Part shown: positions 33,780-45,047 of the stretch, in pieces
How the letters are laid out: every line of letters begins with the position of its first letter
How positions within the stretch are numbered: the first letter of the stretch is position 1
Assembly (NCBI GenBank): GCA_039619475.1
Contig: CM077115.1
Span: 512,884,815 to 512,948,814 of the forward strand
Source: Icerya purchasi
Taxonomy: Eukaryota; Arthropoda; Insecta; Hemiptera; Monophlebidae
Direction: 5' to 3'
DNA length: 64,000 nt
The notes under the pieces: generated by a model
Seen by the model: the letters and a program-made list of their open reading frames with translations, nothing else
Told to the model about the DNA's origin: nothing
Databases searched by the model: none
Program-made: the position numbers and the translations under genes

Positions 33780-34122
33780 GAAGAAATGAAATCGTTGTCA
33801 CAAGACTCCGCCTAGATCATTCCAAAATTACTCATAGTCACCTCTTGTCCAGACAACCTATTCCACTGTGTTCCAATTGCAATTATCCTGTCACAATCCA
33901 ACATTTACTCGTCAGCTGTCCAACCTATAATTCATACAGAGTACAAATTCTCCAGTCGTTCAACCTTTCCGAAATCCTATCTGACCGCCACGACAAAATT
34001 GAACGCCTCCTACGTTTTCTCAAGACCACTAATCTATTCCACTCCATCTAACTTTTATCTTATCCGTGCCTCTGGAATAGGCGGCAGTACACGGCACGTT
34101 AATCAAAGAAGAAGAAGAAGAA
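33780..34122 (+). mobile_element. 3' end of an (AAG)-tailed LINE
   Basis: The C-terminal zinc motif is CSNCNYPVTIQHLLVSC, then FLKTTNLFHSI and stop. The 3' UTR CCTCTGGAATAGGCGGCAGT matches the element ending at 1,680, and the tail is (GAA)5 at about 34,108-34,122. It is a 5'-truncated copy of the family at the left edge. Confidence 0.8.
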
Positions 34123-35745
34123 GTCAATAAATCTAATGCGACGGTGAAAACAATCATGAATGAAAAGCATCCAAAAAGCTTCAATCTCCCGCATTATTAA
34201 AGATAACTCAAAAACTATCGGTCAGATCTTAATCAAATTTAAATGGGACCACATGAGAAACACCACCTTTCAAATAGAAGAAGAATCATCAAAATCGGTT
34301 CACCTAGAAGAAAGTTCTGTGGTAACACACATAAAAAAAAATAAATAAATAAAAAAAAAAATATAGTCGAATTGAATACCTCCTCCTTTTTTGAAGTTGG
34401 TTAAAAAGGATAGAGAATATATTTCTTTGCCGCTGTGTCAAACCATGCATCTTTTTATATTAAAGAAGTTTTTCTCGTAGTTTTATTCATGTGTTGATTG
34501 GTGCGAAAAATTCGACCCGAAAACAGTAATTACTTTCATATAAGACTATGAATATGCGCTTTTCTTACTAAGAAACATGTTGCTAGCTATTTTTTAATTA
34601 AACTAAGGGACACTCACGTAAGTTTTGACAGTAATTAAGCCGGTTGAGCATTAATTTAAATATTAATTACGTTAATTTTAAACATAGCCAAACCTTTAAT
34701 ATAATTTTTTACAAATATTTAAATATATTATAATATATTCTGAATTTGAATGTTGTACATTTTACAGACTTCCATATCTTAGTTAAGCACTCCGACCGCC
34801 ACATTATGTAATTATTAATTTTCAATAAACGTTAGATTGTAACGCAGGTTATAACAAAAATACGTCAGAATCGGAATTTTTTTTTCTTCTAGTAATCTCG
34901 TTGCGTCTTGTAAGTAACATAGTAAACTATAGTAGTTAAAGAAACCTTGAGCATGATATACTTTTTTTTTTTTATTATTGTGTAAGGGGTATAACATTGA
35001 ATAATGCTGGATGATGGTGATTGCCAAACACAACTAATACGTACAGTGAAAGTATTGGAAATACGTTAAATCTTCACTATAACAGATATTAATTATAGCC
35101 AGCACTGAGCCGTTACACAAGCCATCCTTTGACCAAAAGATAATACGTTATCTATAACCCTTGTGTCGATGATTAAACGTAGTATCTTTTCTAAAACATA
35201 AGTTCTGTGCCACTGTTTGCTTGGAATGAAACAATTTTTCCATGCTTCAGTTACAGCTACAAAAATTAGAAAGTTTTTTAATGTTTTATACTAAAATTTC
35301 TTGTTTAGTGGCTTTTGATCGTATTACATCTTGCAATCTAGCTATATCATAGATATTTTGTTCTTAAAAATTGGTTGCTGATATATTGAAAATTCTTTTG
35401 AATCAGATTCTGAAAAATTATCTTATAGAATAAATTAAGGTATACGAAAACATCAAAAACTGATCATGTGGAAAATGAAAAATGAGAACATTTTTGCAAC
35501 ATATACTCCGGAAAAGCGTAATTATATATTATAAGCACAAAATATTTTTACGTTAAAATTATTTCATGAATTTAAGACAATGTAGGGACAACCGCTAAGA
35601 CACAAATTCTCACTGAGAGAGGCGTGCAATGCGTTCTGAAAATAATATGCAATGCCATGTGATGAGTAAGATTACTTTTAAATAATCCAGTTTCATTAAT
35701 CCTTTTAATACACTTTTAATAATATCCAGACTTTAGACGGGAACT
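34123..35745. other. No supported gene
   Basis: AT-rich; nothing with domain support. The 62-codon frame near 34,160 is chance-length. Confidence 0.45.
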
Positions 35746-35749
35746 GTAT

Positions 35750-36200
35750 TCCCTAATTATGCTTTTCATTTTCTCTTTATGCGGTCTGCTCCCATTCGTC
35801 AGTCTTGGATTCCATCTCTATGGTCGTTTCACTATACTACTTCCTTCACTGAACTAAGATTTCATCACTCTTTTTCCCGGTTTTTGATTTTTTCTAACTC
35901 CATTCCCTTATTGCTCTCTTCACAATATTAATCTTCCTCTTATATGTGACGCTAATTATGATTTTATAAATGCTTTGCACTCAGCGGTGAAATACCTAAA
36001 TTTTAGCTATAGGTCTACTTAATCTTAACACTGTTTTCTTCATTCTTTCTTTTCCATCTCGTGTTTTAATGCTGTTGGTTTAGTTCTTCGTGCTTTCTAT
36101 TTCCAATCGCCTTACTATCTAAATTTATAATCTATTTATTTACGTTACTGGGTCAGTGTTGCTGGTTAGCGTATACCCCCCCCCCCCCAAAAAAAAAATG
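35750..36200 (+). mobile_element. Heavily decayed 3' end of an I-like LINE
   Basis: The pyrimidine-rich strand bias and the order of phrases (TATGTGACGCTAATTATGAT, then the TTTCCAATCGCC-like C terminus) parallel the copies at 13.8 and 38.7 kb. It ends in C12A10 at 36,176-36,199. Many substitutions and breaks. Confidence 0.5.
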
Positions 36201-36949
36201 TTTTAATATTTAAATTATATTTGCTAAGATCTTGAATTTTAATAGACTACACTGCCTTCTGTAATTTCCAGTAAGTCTAGGTGCTGTAATAGAGTTACAC
36301 ACGGCGCCTAGATTTGTATTTGTAAATTTATATTTAAAAAAAAACAAACATCTACTTATATTGAATAGCAAAAATTAAACAGTTTTTGATATATTAAGAT
36401 TTAAATTAATTTAAAAGATTATTAATTATATTATCAATATATACTATGATTAACTTAATTTCAAATTAACTAATTCGTTTTTATTATTAAAATAGGTCTT
36501 CAAAAGCAATAATCTTAACATTATTAGGCATAATTATTATGTAAATCTAAGAAATATTATAAATACTATAAATATAGACTCAAAACAAATCCTCCTGAGA
36601 TTTTCATTTTAATTTTATCAATTTATACCTTTCATCAAAATAATTATTTAGAATATTTACTATATTATTGTTGTCTTTTAGTGGTTTAATAATAAAATAA
36701 AATTATTTAGGCCTAACCTATCAATGCTTTTACTCAAAGTTAACATATAACAACTATGCTTATCATAATATTTCCGCATTTATTAATATTTTTTTTAAAT
36801 TTCATTAAAATACATTACGTACTGATGATATTGTCTACATAAATTTGATATATTTCTTTAAGCTTACTGAGTTTTGATAATTTTAAATCATTCGCAACTA
36901 CGGAGAAAATATTTAAATTTCAATCATAAGTTAATAAATTTCATAAAAT
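36201..36949. other. No supported gene
   Basis: Very AT-rich, without recognisable coding or repeat structure. Confidence 0.45.
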
Positions 36950-38990
36950 CCCAATTCTGTTCGTCCTATTTCTCTAGCTTTATGTTTAAGAAAACTTTTC
37001 GAACGCACGATTAATAAACGTCTTATCTGGTGGCTAGAATATAATAATATTCTTCCTCATAACGTGTTTGGTTTGCTTCTGATTACATATCCCTTTTTCT
37101 CTCTGATATCTATAAATCTCTCATCCACAAACAATTTACTATCTCTGCGTTCGTTGATGCTACCTCAGCTTTCGATAAGGTCAACCTTCCTTCTTTACAG
37201 AATAAAATGCTTTCCTAATTCCTTTTGCGTTTACATCTTTAGTTATTAATCTGTTTCGGAACAGATTTATCCATCTTTCTACCCCTTTCTTTTCTGATTC
37301 CAGGACAGTTTTTCGAGGTCTTCCGCAGGGATCGTGCCTTAGTCCTACCCTTTTTAACATTTACTTCCACAGTATTTCTTCTCTTTCTATTCCTTCTAGT
37401 TCGCTATTCTTTGTCGACGATATTATCGTCTATTCTTCTTCTGATGATCTGTATTCTGCTAATGGTGAGCTTAATAACTCCCTTGTTATTTTAGACAGTT
37501 CTTTATCCTCTCTTCAATTTCCCCTGAGAAGTCTGACTGTATCGTTTTTACATTTCCTCCTTTTGATAGTTCCTTCTTTAACCTTTTCATGTGTCAAATC
37601 CCTATTCCTTTGCTCACCTCTTTTTCCTACCTCGGCTTCATTCTCAATAGTACTCTATCCTTTCATGATCATATTAACTATCTCTGCACGTCTCCTTTCA
37701 AAAGACTAAATTTTTTGAAGGCGTTGTCTTCCCCCAAATGAGGTGATAATCCATGTATTCTACTCATACTGGATAGATCCATTGTTCTTTTTAAATTTGA
37801 CTATTGTTCTTTTCTTTATGCCAGTGTTCTCGTTTCCCTTCTGGTTAAACTTGGTCGCATTCAAAACTTTTGTCTTCGCCGCTGTATTGGTGCCCCGAAT
37901 TCTCTTCTCCAATTTCAGCTCTTCTGTCCGAAACTGGTTTCGTTCCCCTTTTGTATTCAAAGACTTCACCTCGGTGAAAGGTACGTGATTAAACGTTTGC
38001 AAATCTCTCCTTCCAAACTCATGAATTCTTATCAATATATCCGGATCAACTGCCTTTTTTCCCCCCGTAAGATTTTAATTTTTTCTCTCAGGAGTCAGTG
38101 CCGCTTTTATTTTTCTTGCTCTCAACTATCCTGAGTCATTTCAACTTCTCTCCGTTTCTTCTGTTTTCCTAGCCGAATTCATGGCTATTTTACGTGCAAT
38201 CCTTTTTATATCTTCAACTTCCAATTTAGTGAATTTCTTTTTATGCTCCGACTCGAAAAGCGTTTTCCTTGAACCCTCATCCTGTCCAATTATTCTTAAT
38301 ATTCGATCCTTGATTTACAATTTATTAACTTCCCGTTCTATACAAAATGACCTGCTTTGGATCCCTGGTCACTGTGGTATCGCCGGTAACGATCTTTCTG
38401 ACTCATTAGCATGCTCAGCCGCAGTAAATGGTCGTTTCATAGGCAAATTTCCTTTCCAAAGTCTTTACTCTCTCTCTTTTCGTTCTCACTGTGACTTTTG
38501 GGCTGATCTCTATCCGTCTTTTTTCTCCAACCCTGACTCCTTTTACCTTGCCTTACAGCCTAAATCCTCTTCAGCTTGGTTTAACAATTTTCCCAGTATC
38601 AGTCGTTCTGTTACTTTTTCTATAGTTCGCCTTTGTTTTAATCATAGTCTGCTCCGGGTTTCCCGTTTCCGCTTTGCTCGTGTTCAATCTCCTTTGTTTC
38701 CCTTTCATCAAATGTCACCTAAGCCGCAAATCACCTTCTATTCGAATGTTCCTTTATTTCCTCAGAACGCACGATCTTTTATTACAATTTGCTTAGCCTT
38801 AGCCTCCTTATTCCTTACAATGTTCTCTACATTCTCGCTTTTCCATCTCCTTCTGTTGTTCCCTTGTTAGCCGTCTTTATTTCTTCTGCCTCTAATAGTT
38901 TTTTGATATAACCTGTCACTCCCTTTCTATTCTTCTAATCTTTTGTGTTGGGCGAATGTACTGTGCTGACGTGCCCATAAAAAAAAACAA
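36950..38990 (+). pseudogene. Decayed I-like LINE ORF2, 5'-truncated (RT palm to C terminus)
   Basis: Sister copy of the 15-21 kb element in opposite orientation. It begins within RT (RPISL...LRKLFER equivalents near 36,960), keeps FRGLPQGSCLSPT-like codons near 37,315, and has VDDI in place of the catalytic FADD near 37,410. RNase H is seen at 38,181-38,870 (LCSDSKSVF, WIPGHCGIAGNDLSDS). Multiple frameshifts. It ends GACGTGCCCAT and an A-rich tail. It is informative because it keeps a sense codon where the 15-21 kb copy has TGA. Confidence 0.85.
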
Positions 38991-41139
38991 CAAAAAAACA
39001 ATGTTATAAGAGTATACAGAAACTTAATAGTGAACTTTTTCTATTTGATAGATTATCAACTTTATATGAGAGTTTTCTTGAATTCTCTTAATTGTTTTAT
39101 CAGTTGTTTTCTTCTTTAAAAAATGAGTAAAACTGACGCTGATATAATTCGAAACAAAAGGTTTTAAATGGAATTTATTATTAAGTAGATTAACTTATTG
39201 CTGAAGGAATTTAATCTAATCTGCGCTATTTAAAATTATTTTATTTTAATCCAAGAATGATATTTCCTTGTTTTACGACGTTTTATTTAAACAAATATTT
39301 TCAAAAAACAAATTTCAGAAAACCCAAATGAGTTTTAGAAATTAGAAAAACTACATCAGTGGTTTGCCTCTTTAGAACATGCCTATTACAATTTATGGAG
39401 TTAATATTTTTGAAATGAAATTTCAATGATTGTGAGACTTTGAAAACAGCAGGTGCTACAATTCATCTCGGAAGAGTTTATGAGTACTAGTGTTATACTG
39501 TTACACTCATAACCTACACCTTACTTACTAATGTTGTTATACCCACACTCCGTACATTTATACCTACTTTATTCCTATGTCTACACCCTGCCACCTCTTT
39601 CTCATAGTGCCACAGTTACATTCTCCTTTCCACCCTACTTTGATACGCTAACACCTTATCCACTGATCGATACTTGAACGTATACACTCAGATACCCACA
39701 CACAAAACTGTATACCAATATAGTAAGAGGAAATATCTCCTACTATTCCATTGGCAGGGCAATCAATCAGTGTTGATAATAAAAGTAAGCGCTATCCTAT
39801 GCTGTGTTGCCTTTTACACCGAGAACCACTGTGATAGCTGCATATTATTACCGCATGCTCTCTGTGGTATTATAAAAGGAACTGATGTAAGTATGTCAAT
39901 TTAAGTGATAAATCCATAACTAAAAATGGGTAGCTTGTACTGTATCTCGTTTCTTTTCTAAGTTTTCAATCAATTTCTGCTCCATCTTAGGAATTGAATT
40001 GCCATATTAAGTAATGGCTTTTTCTACATTGAAAATTGGCGAGGTCGCTTAATGTGTAGATCACTGTGTTCACTATCCAACCAGATACAATGAGTATTAT
40101 TCACTTTAGTTTGATTTTGCTGCTTATCATTCACCACTTTGATACATGTATCAAGCTTCGTTTTTTCAACATGCAAACGTTTGTTGAATTCTTTTTAATG
40201 CCATGTACCGAACTATCCACTGGTCCTTTATATATCCGTCAGATCAGTTTTATCCAAGGCATTTACCAATAATTTACTTAATAGACTTACATAACTAGAC
40301 TGCAAAGTAATATGATTGCTAAGAAATATATTTAACACGTCTCTTCAAATTCACCACAGAAAGCGCATTTTGTAAACGTCACTTGGCTCCCTCGCATCTT
40401 CTAGAAAGTTTCTGTACTACTACTATTAATTCTAACGTGCAGCAAATGTTTTCCCCTATAGTTACCGCCTAAATCAAACTTAGCGGTGGCAAAAGTAAAT
40501 GATTTTACAATAATAAATGCGCTTCCTTTCACTAAGTTTTTTCTGTTCTTATGTGTCTTACCCTAAATATTTGAAAGATTAGCAGTGTCGACCCAAAAAT
40601 TCTTTGGATTGGGGAATCCGAACCGCTAAACTAGATACCTCTATAGGGATTAATGCATTCGATTAAATATACGTTTGGGTAAAACATTTTTTGTAATTCT
40701 TCTTCACACAATGTACCTACTTTCGTTTTTCTATTGTAATCTTTTAATATATACGATGTTAAATAAATCGAATGCATTCTATTTGTAGCAAATTATTCTC
40801 CACCCCAATTAGCAATGTATCTCTTTTGTTAGCAGTGTTTTGCCTTTGCTGAATCAAACAACATTGACAATCTTAAATTTCAGCTGTAACAAAAGAAAGA
40901 TTAGACTTTGGCACGTTTCAACTGTATTCTACACAAATTTGTTCTCCTTACGCTCTATGACATCTACTGCTGCGAACTTTATCATTCTATGCACACTATA
41001 CTTACTTGTCGGTTCCAACAATACTTGTAGCCACTGCAGTTTCTGTTAATAATGAACTCCTTCCACATGCATTCCTTTAAAGTCAGATTAAGTAGTTCAA
41101 CAACAGACGCATACAGGCTAATACTGTAATGGTTAAGAA
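38991..41139. other. No supported gene
   Basis: AT-rich with frames of at most 76 codons. No domain, tandem repeat or element end recognised. Confidence 0.45.
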
Positions 41140-44095
41140 ACATGGGATTGTGATATACTTAAAAGGGGACAAAAAAATACAAACTCAAATTAAAAACAAA
41201 AATATGGAAAATGCCGGAATGTGTGATAATTGAAATAACTTGGTATGAGGAAAAACTATGTCTATGGGTGTTATACAGATCACCATCAGGAAAAGTAAAC
41301 AAATACATTAAAGAAATAAAGGAGATTGACAAAAAATACATGGAAAACTGTTCTACTATATATATATAGGAGACATAAATATAAATACTGGAAAACACAA
41401 CTCAGTAGCAACAAAATACATGAACACAATGGCAGGAATGGGATATGAAAGCAATTTAGAAGGATATACAAGAGAAGAATGGAGAGAAAACAGGTTCACA
41501 CAAACCAAAATCGACCATATATACACTAAAAAGAAGAAAAGAAACATCGACTTTGAATATTATAATACAGATATTAAAATAGCAGATCACAACATGATAG
41601 TGTGTACAGTAAAAATGGAGACGGGAAAAATCGGAGGAAAACAAATGGAATTAAACAGAAGTTTTTTAATGGAAAATAAAGTGAAAAACGAACTAAGACG
41701 CATAAAGTGGGAAGGGAAATCAGATAAATTGGACGCTGAAAATTTATACGAAAGCATAAAAGAAAAATTTGAAAAAGTATATAAAGAATGTAGGCAAACA
41801 AAAAATACGTCAGGAGAAGGGAAAATACAAAGGAAGAAAGAATGGATGACGCAAAAAATAATTGAAATGATAAAAAAAAGAGACAAACTGTACAAAAAAG
41901 TAAAAAAGAATAATCAAAATATTGAGTTAAGAAGAAAATACAATAAATTCAGAAACCAAGTGAATGCAGAAATAAGACGGCAAAAAGACATGTTTGTCGG
42001 GAAAAGTTTTAAAGTGGCACAGGGGGATATCAGGAAAACTTGGTTAAATATAAACAAGATTATAGGAAAACAAAAGAGTCTAGGAGTAGACGAAACCATA
42101 AGTAAATACTTTGGCAAGGAACAAGAAGCAAGAGAAATTGCAGATAAATTTAGTAAAGAATTCAAAAATGGTATAAAAAAACTAGAACACAAATGTAATA
42201 AAGTGCTATTAGAAAAAAGAGAAGAAGATGAAGTAAAAGTAAACATGTACTTACCTAAAGCAAACGTAGAACAGGTGGGGAAAATAATCGATGGATTAAA
42301 GGAAACAAAGGCCACTGGAATCGATGGAATAAGAATGAAAGATATAAAAACAGTAAAAATATATATAGTGAAGGAAATTACTAAGCTAATTAATCAGACG
42401 TTAAAAGAATGGAAAATACCAAATGGGTTAAAAATATCGAAAACGAGACCAATATATAAAAAAGGGAAACACAGTGAATATGAAAACTATAGGCCAATTT
42501 CTGTAAGCAATGTAATTGCAACAATATTAGAAAAGTACGTAGCAAATAATCTAACGAAGTACCTACAAGAAAATAGGATAATTGACAAAACACAATACGG
42601 GTTTCAAAAAGGAAAATCCACATCGAAAGCAATCGGCGAGCTTACTGAAAAAATAAGAAATAGCTTTGAAGAGGGAAAGAAGGTGTTGATAACGTTCATA
42701 GATCTTAGTAGAGCATTTGAAACGGTTGATCATAAAATAATCATAAACACATTAGAGGAGATAGGAATAACGAATAATTTGAAAAAATGGTTTCAAAGTT
42801 ATTTAACACAAAGGAAAACATGCGTAAATATCTTAAATGTGCAAAGTGAAAAAGAGGAGATGGATGTAGGAGTTCCGCAGGGTAGCAACCTAGCGCCAAT
42901 ACTGTTTATTATATATACGAATGGTCTATATAAGGAATTAAGTTACAGTGAGGTAGTCGCGTACGCGGATGATATAGCAATTGTTACGTCACATAAAGAT
43001 ATGAAAGAGGCAGAAATAAGGATGCAAAAAGATCTAATAACAATAAGTAAATGGGCACACGATAAAAGTCTAAGAATAAATGTAAAAAAGACTAAAGCAA
43101 TGGTACTGCGGAAAAAAAGAGACAGCTCTGATTTGTATTGTCCAAATATAATAATGCACTCAAATGAATGTGTACATTCAATGGGGGAAAGACGCGAATG
43201 CGAAATGAAAAACTGTCAAAAGTTAGACATAGTAATGCAGTATAAATATTTGGGAGTAATGATGGATCAACACTTAAGATGGGACATACATATGGAATAC
43301 ATTGCAAAGAAAATAAGAGCAGTTTTACCAGCTTTATATACATTAAAGAAATATGCAACAAATGAAACATTAAAAGTAGTTTATTATGCGCTAGTAGAGT
43401 CGAGGATAAGATATGGAATTCAGGCGTGGGGAATGGCGAGAAAAGCATACCTGGGGAAAATAAATAAACTGCAAATTAAATGCTTGAAATTAATAGGAAA
43501 TCATAAAGGAGAGACCGAGAGTGAAATAATTAAAAAAGAAAACGTAATGAGCATAAGAGGAATGTACTTATTACTGAAGATATGGGAGTACATATCAGCA
43601 GAAAAGAAAATTGAATTGGAGGAAAGAATAAACACAGAATACGAGTTGAGAGAAAAATTTTCGTACCAATTGCCGTTAGCAAGAACAAAGATGAGGGAGC
43701 AAACGGATAAATATATTATAACTCAGATGTTGAATAAAATACCCAAAGAAATAATAAAGAAAGAAAAAATAGGGGAAAGAAAAAGGAAAATAAAGGAATG
43801 GCTTCAGGAAGAAGAAAATATAAAAAAAATAATAAACATAAAATAAAAAGACAAAGCGCAACGAAAAAATCTAGGAAAAAAAACAAAAAAAAAACTGAAT
43901 ATAGAAAATAGAAATAAATTAGTAATTATTGATAAGTAAAATAGATAGATTAAGTAAATATTACACGATCATGTATATGTATAAGTTAATTTAAGATGGT
44001 AAAATGTCAAATAGGATAATTCGTCGACAAGCGTTTTAGCTTGACGAAAATTTTTGTATGTAAAAAATTATAAATACATATTTTTTCAAAAAAAA
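41140..44095 (+). mobile_element. 5'-truncated CR1/L2-like LINE
   Basis: Truncated inside the endonuclease (GIVIYLKGDKKI and LCLWVLYRSPSGK are in separate frames upstream of 41,420). The long RT frame follows. The 3' UTR ends with a GTCGACAAGC-loop-GCTTGACG hairpin near 44,021 and an A-rich TACATATTTTTTC tail. Frame breaks before 41,420 cluster near a (TA)n run. Confidence 0.75.
41420..43846 (+). CDS. LINE endonuclease end plus reverse transcriptase, 808 aa, CR1/L2-like
   Basis: Residues about 30-60 are the end of the endonuclease (TKIDHIYT and IADHNMIV, the xDH signature). A Lys-rich linker follows. RT spans about 290-560: KATGIDGI, YRPISVSNVIATILEKYV, QYGFQKGKSTSKAI, ITFIDLSRAFETVDHKII, DVGVPQGSNLAPILFIIY and catalytic VAYADDIAIV. 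The thumb has YKYLGVMMDQHLRWDIH. FIDLSRAFxTVDH is typical of the CR1/L2 group, and no RNase H follows. The frame is very AT-rich (Lys/Ile/Asn-heavy) yet open for 808 codons. The ATG is internal to the ancestral ORF, so the product would lack a complete nuclease. Confidence 0.85.
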   Translation: MNTMAGMGYESNLEGYTREEWRENRFTQTKIDHIYTKKKKRNIDFEYYNTDIKIADHNMIVCTVKMETGKIGGKQMELNRSFLMENKVKNELRRIKWEGKSDKLDAENLYESIKEKFEKVYKECRQTKNTSGEGKIQRKKEWMTQKIIEMIKKRDKLYKKVKKNNQNIELRRKYNKFRNQVNAEIRRQKDMFVGKSFKVAQGDIRKTWLNINKIIGKQKSLGVDETISKYFGKEQEAREIADKFSKEFKNGIKKLEHKCNKVLLEKREEDEVKVNMYLPKANVEQVGKIIDGLKETKATGIDGIRMKDIKTVKIYIVKEITKLINQTLKEWKIPNGLKISKTRPIYKKGKHSEYENYRPISVSNVIATILEKYVANNLTKYLQENRIIDKTQYGFQKGKSTSKAIGELTEKIRNSFEEGKKVLITFIDLSRAFETVDHKIIINTLEEIGITNNLKKWFQSYLTQRKTCVNILNVQSEKEEMDVGVPQGSNLAPILFIIYTNGLYKELSYSEVVAYADDIAIVTSHKDMKEAEIRMQKDLITISKWAHDKSLRINVKKTKAMVLRKKRDSSDLYCPNIIMHSNECVHSMGERRECEMKNCQKLDIVMQYKYLGVMMDQHLRWDIHMEYIAKKIRAVLPALYTLKKYATNETLKVVYYALVESRIRYGIQAWGMARKAYLGKINKLQIKCLKLIGNHKGETESEIIKKENVMSIRGMYLLLKIWEYISAEKKIELEERINTEYELREKFSYQLPLARTKMREQTDKYIITQMLNKIPKEIIKKEKIGERKRKIKEWLQEEENIKKIINIK

Positions 44096-44239
44096 CAAAA
44101 AAAACAATGAGAGTTATAAAATTTGGTACCTCAGTCCCTTTCCAAGCTCTTAAAAGTTCTTATCCTTGGCTTTGACAGTACTTGTTTCAAGATTTTCACG
44201 ATGAAAAAGTCACTTCCGTTCTTTGCTAACATGGACCAA

Positions 44240-45009
44240 GTTGATTTGCTAAGAATAATCAATTGAATAATAGTGCCTTAAATATACATCGATATGGATT
44301 AAATATTAAACACGTTACTCAACTTGAATATCTAGGTATAATTATTGATAGTAATTTAAAATTTTATAATAATTTTACTTTCATTAAAAATAAAATAAAT
44401 AAATTTTTACTTATATTTAACAAATTATACAACAATCAAAAGACTATAAATTACAAAAGGGAATAATATTGTACAAGTCAGTAATTCTAAGCAACATATT
44501 GTATGGCAGTATCGTGTATGCCGATATGTTGAAAATACAACGTTTTAAGAAAATGATACATAGCTATCAAATACTTATCATTATAAAACTAATTAAATCG
44601 TATAAACGAAAAGTTATCAAGCAGCTTTAGTTATTGCAGGACTTAAACCGATGAATATGGAAATTGAAAAACATATCACTTTATTTAGTATTAAATATAA
44701 TATTAAGCTGAATAATGAATTTAGTAACGTAAAATATATTCATACAAACCTGTTTACCTATCAAAATCAATTACTTAACGTTAAAAAATAAAAATTATTT
44801 TAGAAAATTATTATGTAGATAAATTTTAGAAAATTTGGAATAATTACAACGGTATTGCCTATCGGTATTTTCCAGATATTAGGGAAAGATTAAAATAATA
44901 AAGTTTTTACCGAAAATTTTTTTAATGTGCAGTTTATAACTGGACATGGAATATTTAAAGTGTACTTGAACAAGTATGAAATTGTGGATTCGGAAAACTG
45001 TGTTAGATG

Positions 45010-45012
<3 letters not shown>
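44240..45012 (+). pseudogene. LINE RT thumb/C-terminal fragment, cut by a later LINE insertion
   Basis: It starts with VTQLEYLGIIIDSNLKFYNN, continues with ILYKSVILSNILYGS and AGLKPMNMEIEKHITL-like phrases in shifting frames, and ends FITGHGIFKVYLNKYEI then ENCVRCN at 45,012, a typical LINE C-terminal zinc-motif start. The T32 tract of the next element begins at 45,013, inside this motif. Confidence 0.65.
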
Positions 45013-45047
<35 letters not shown>

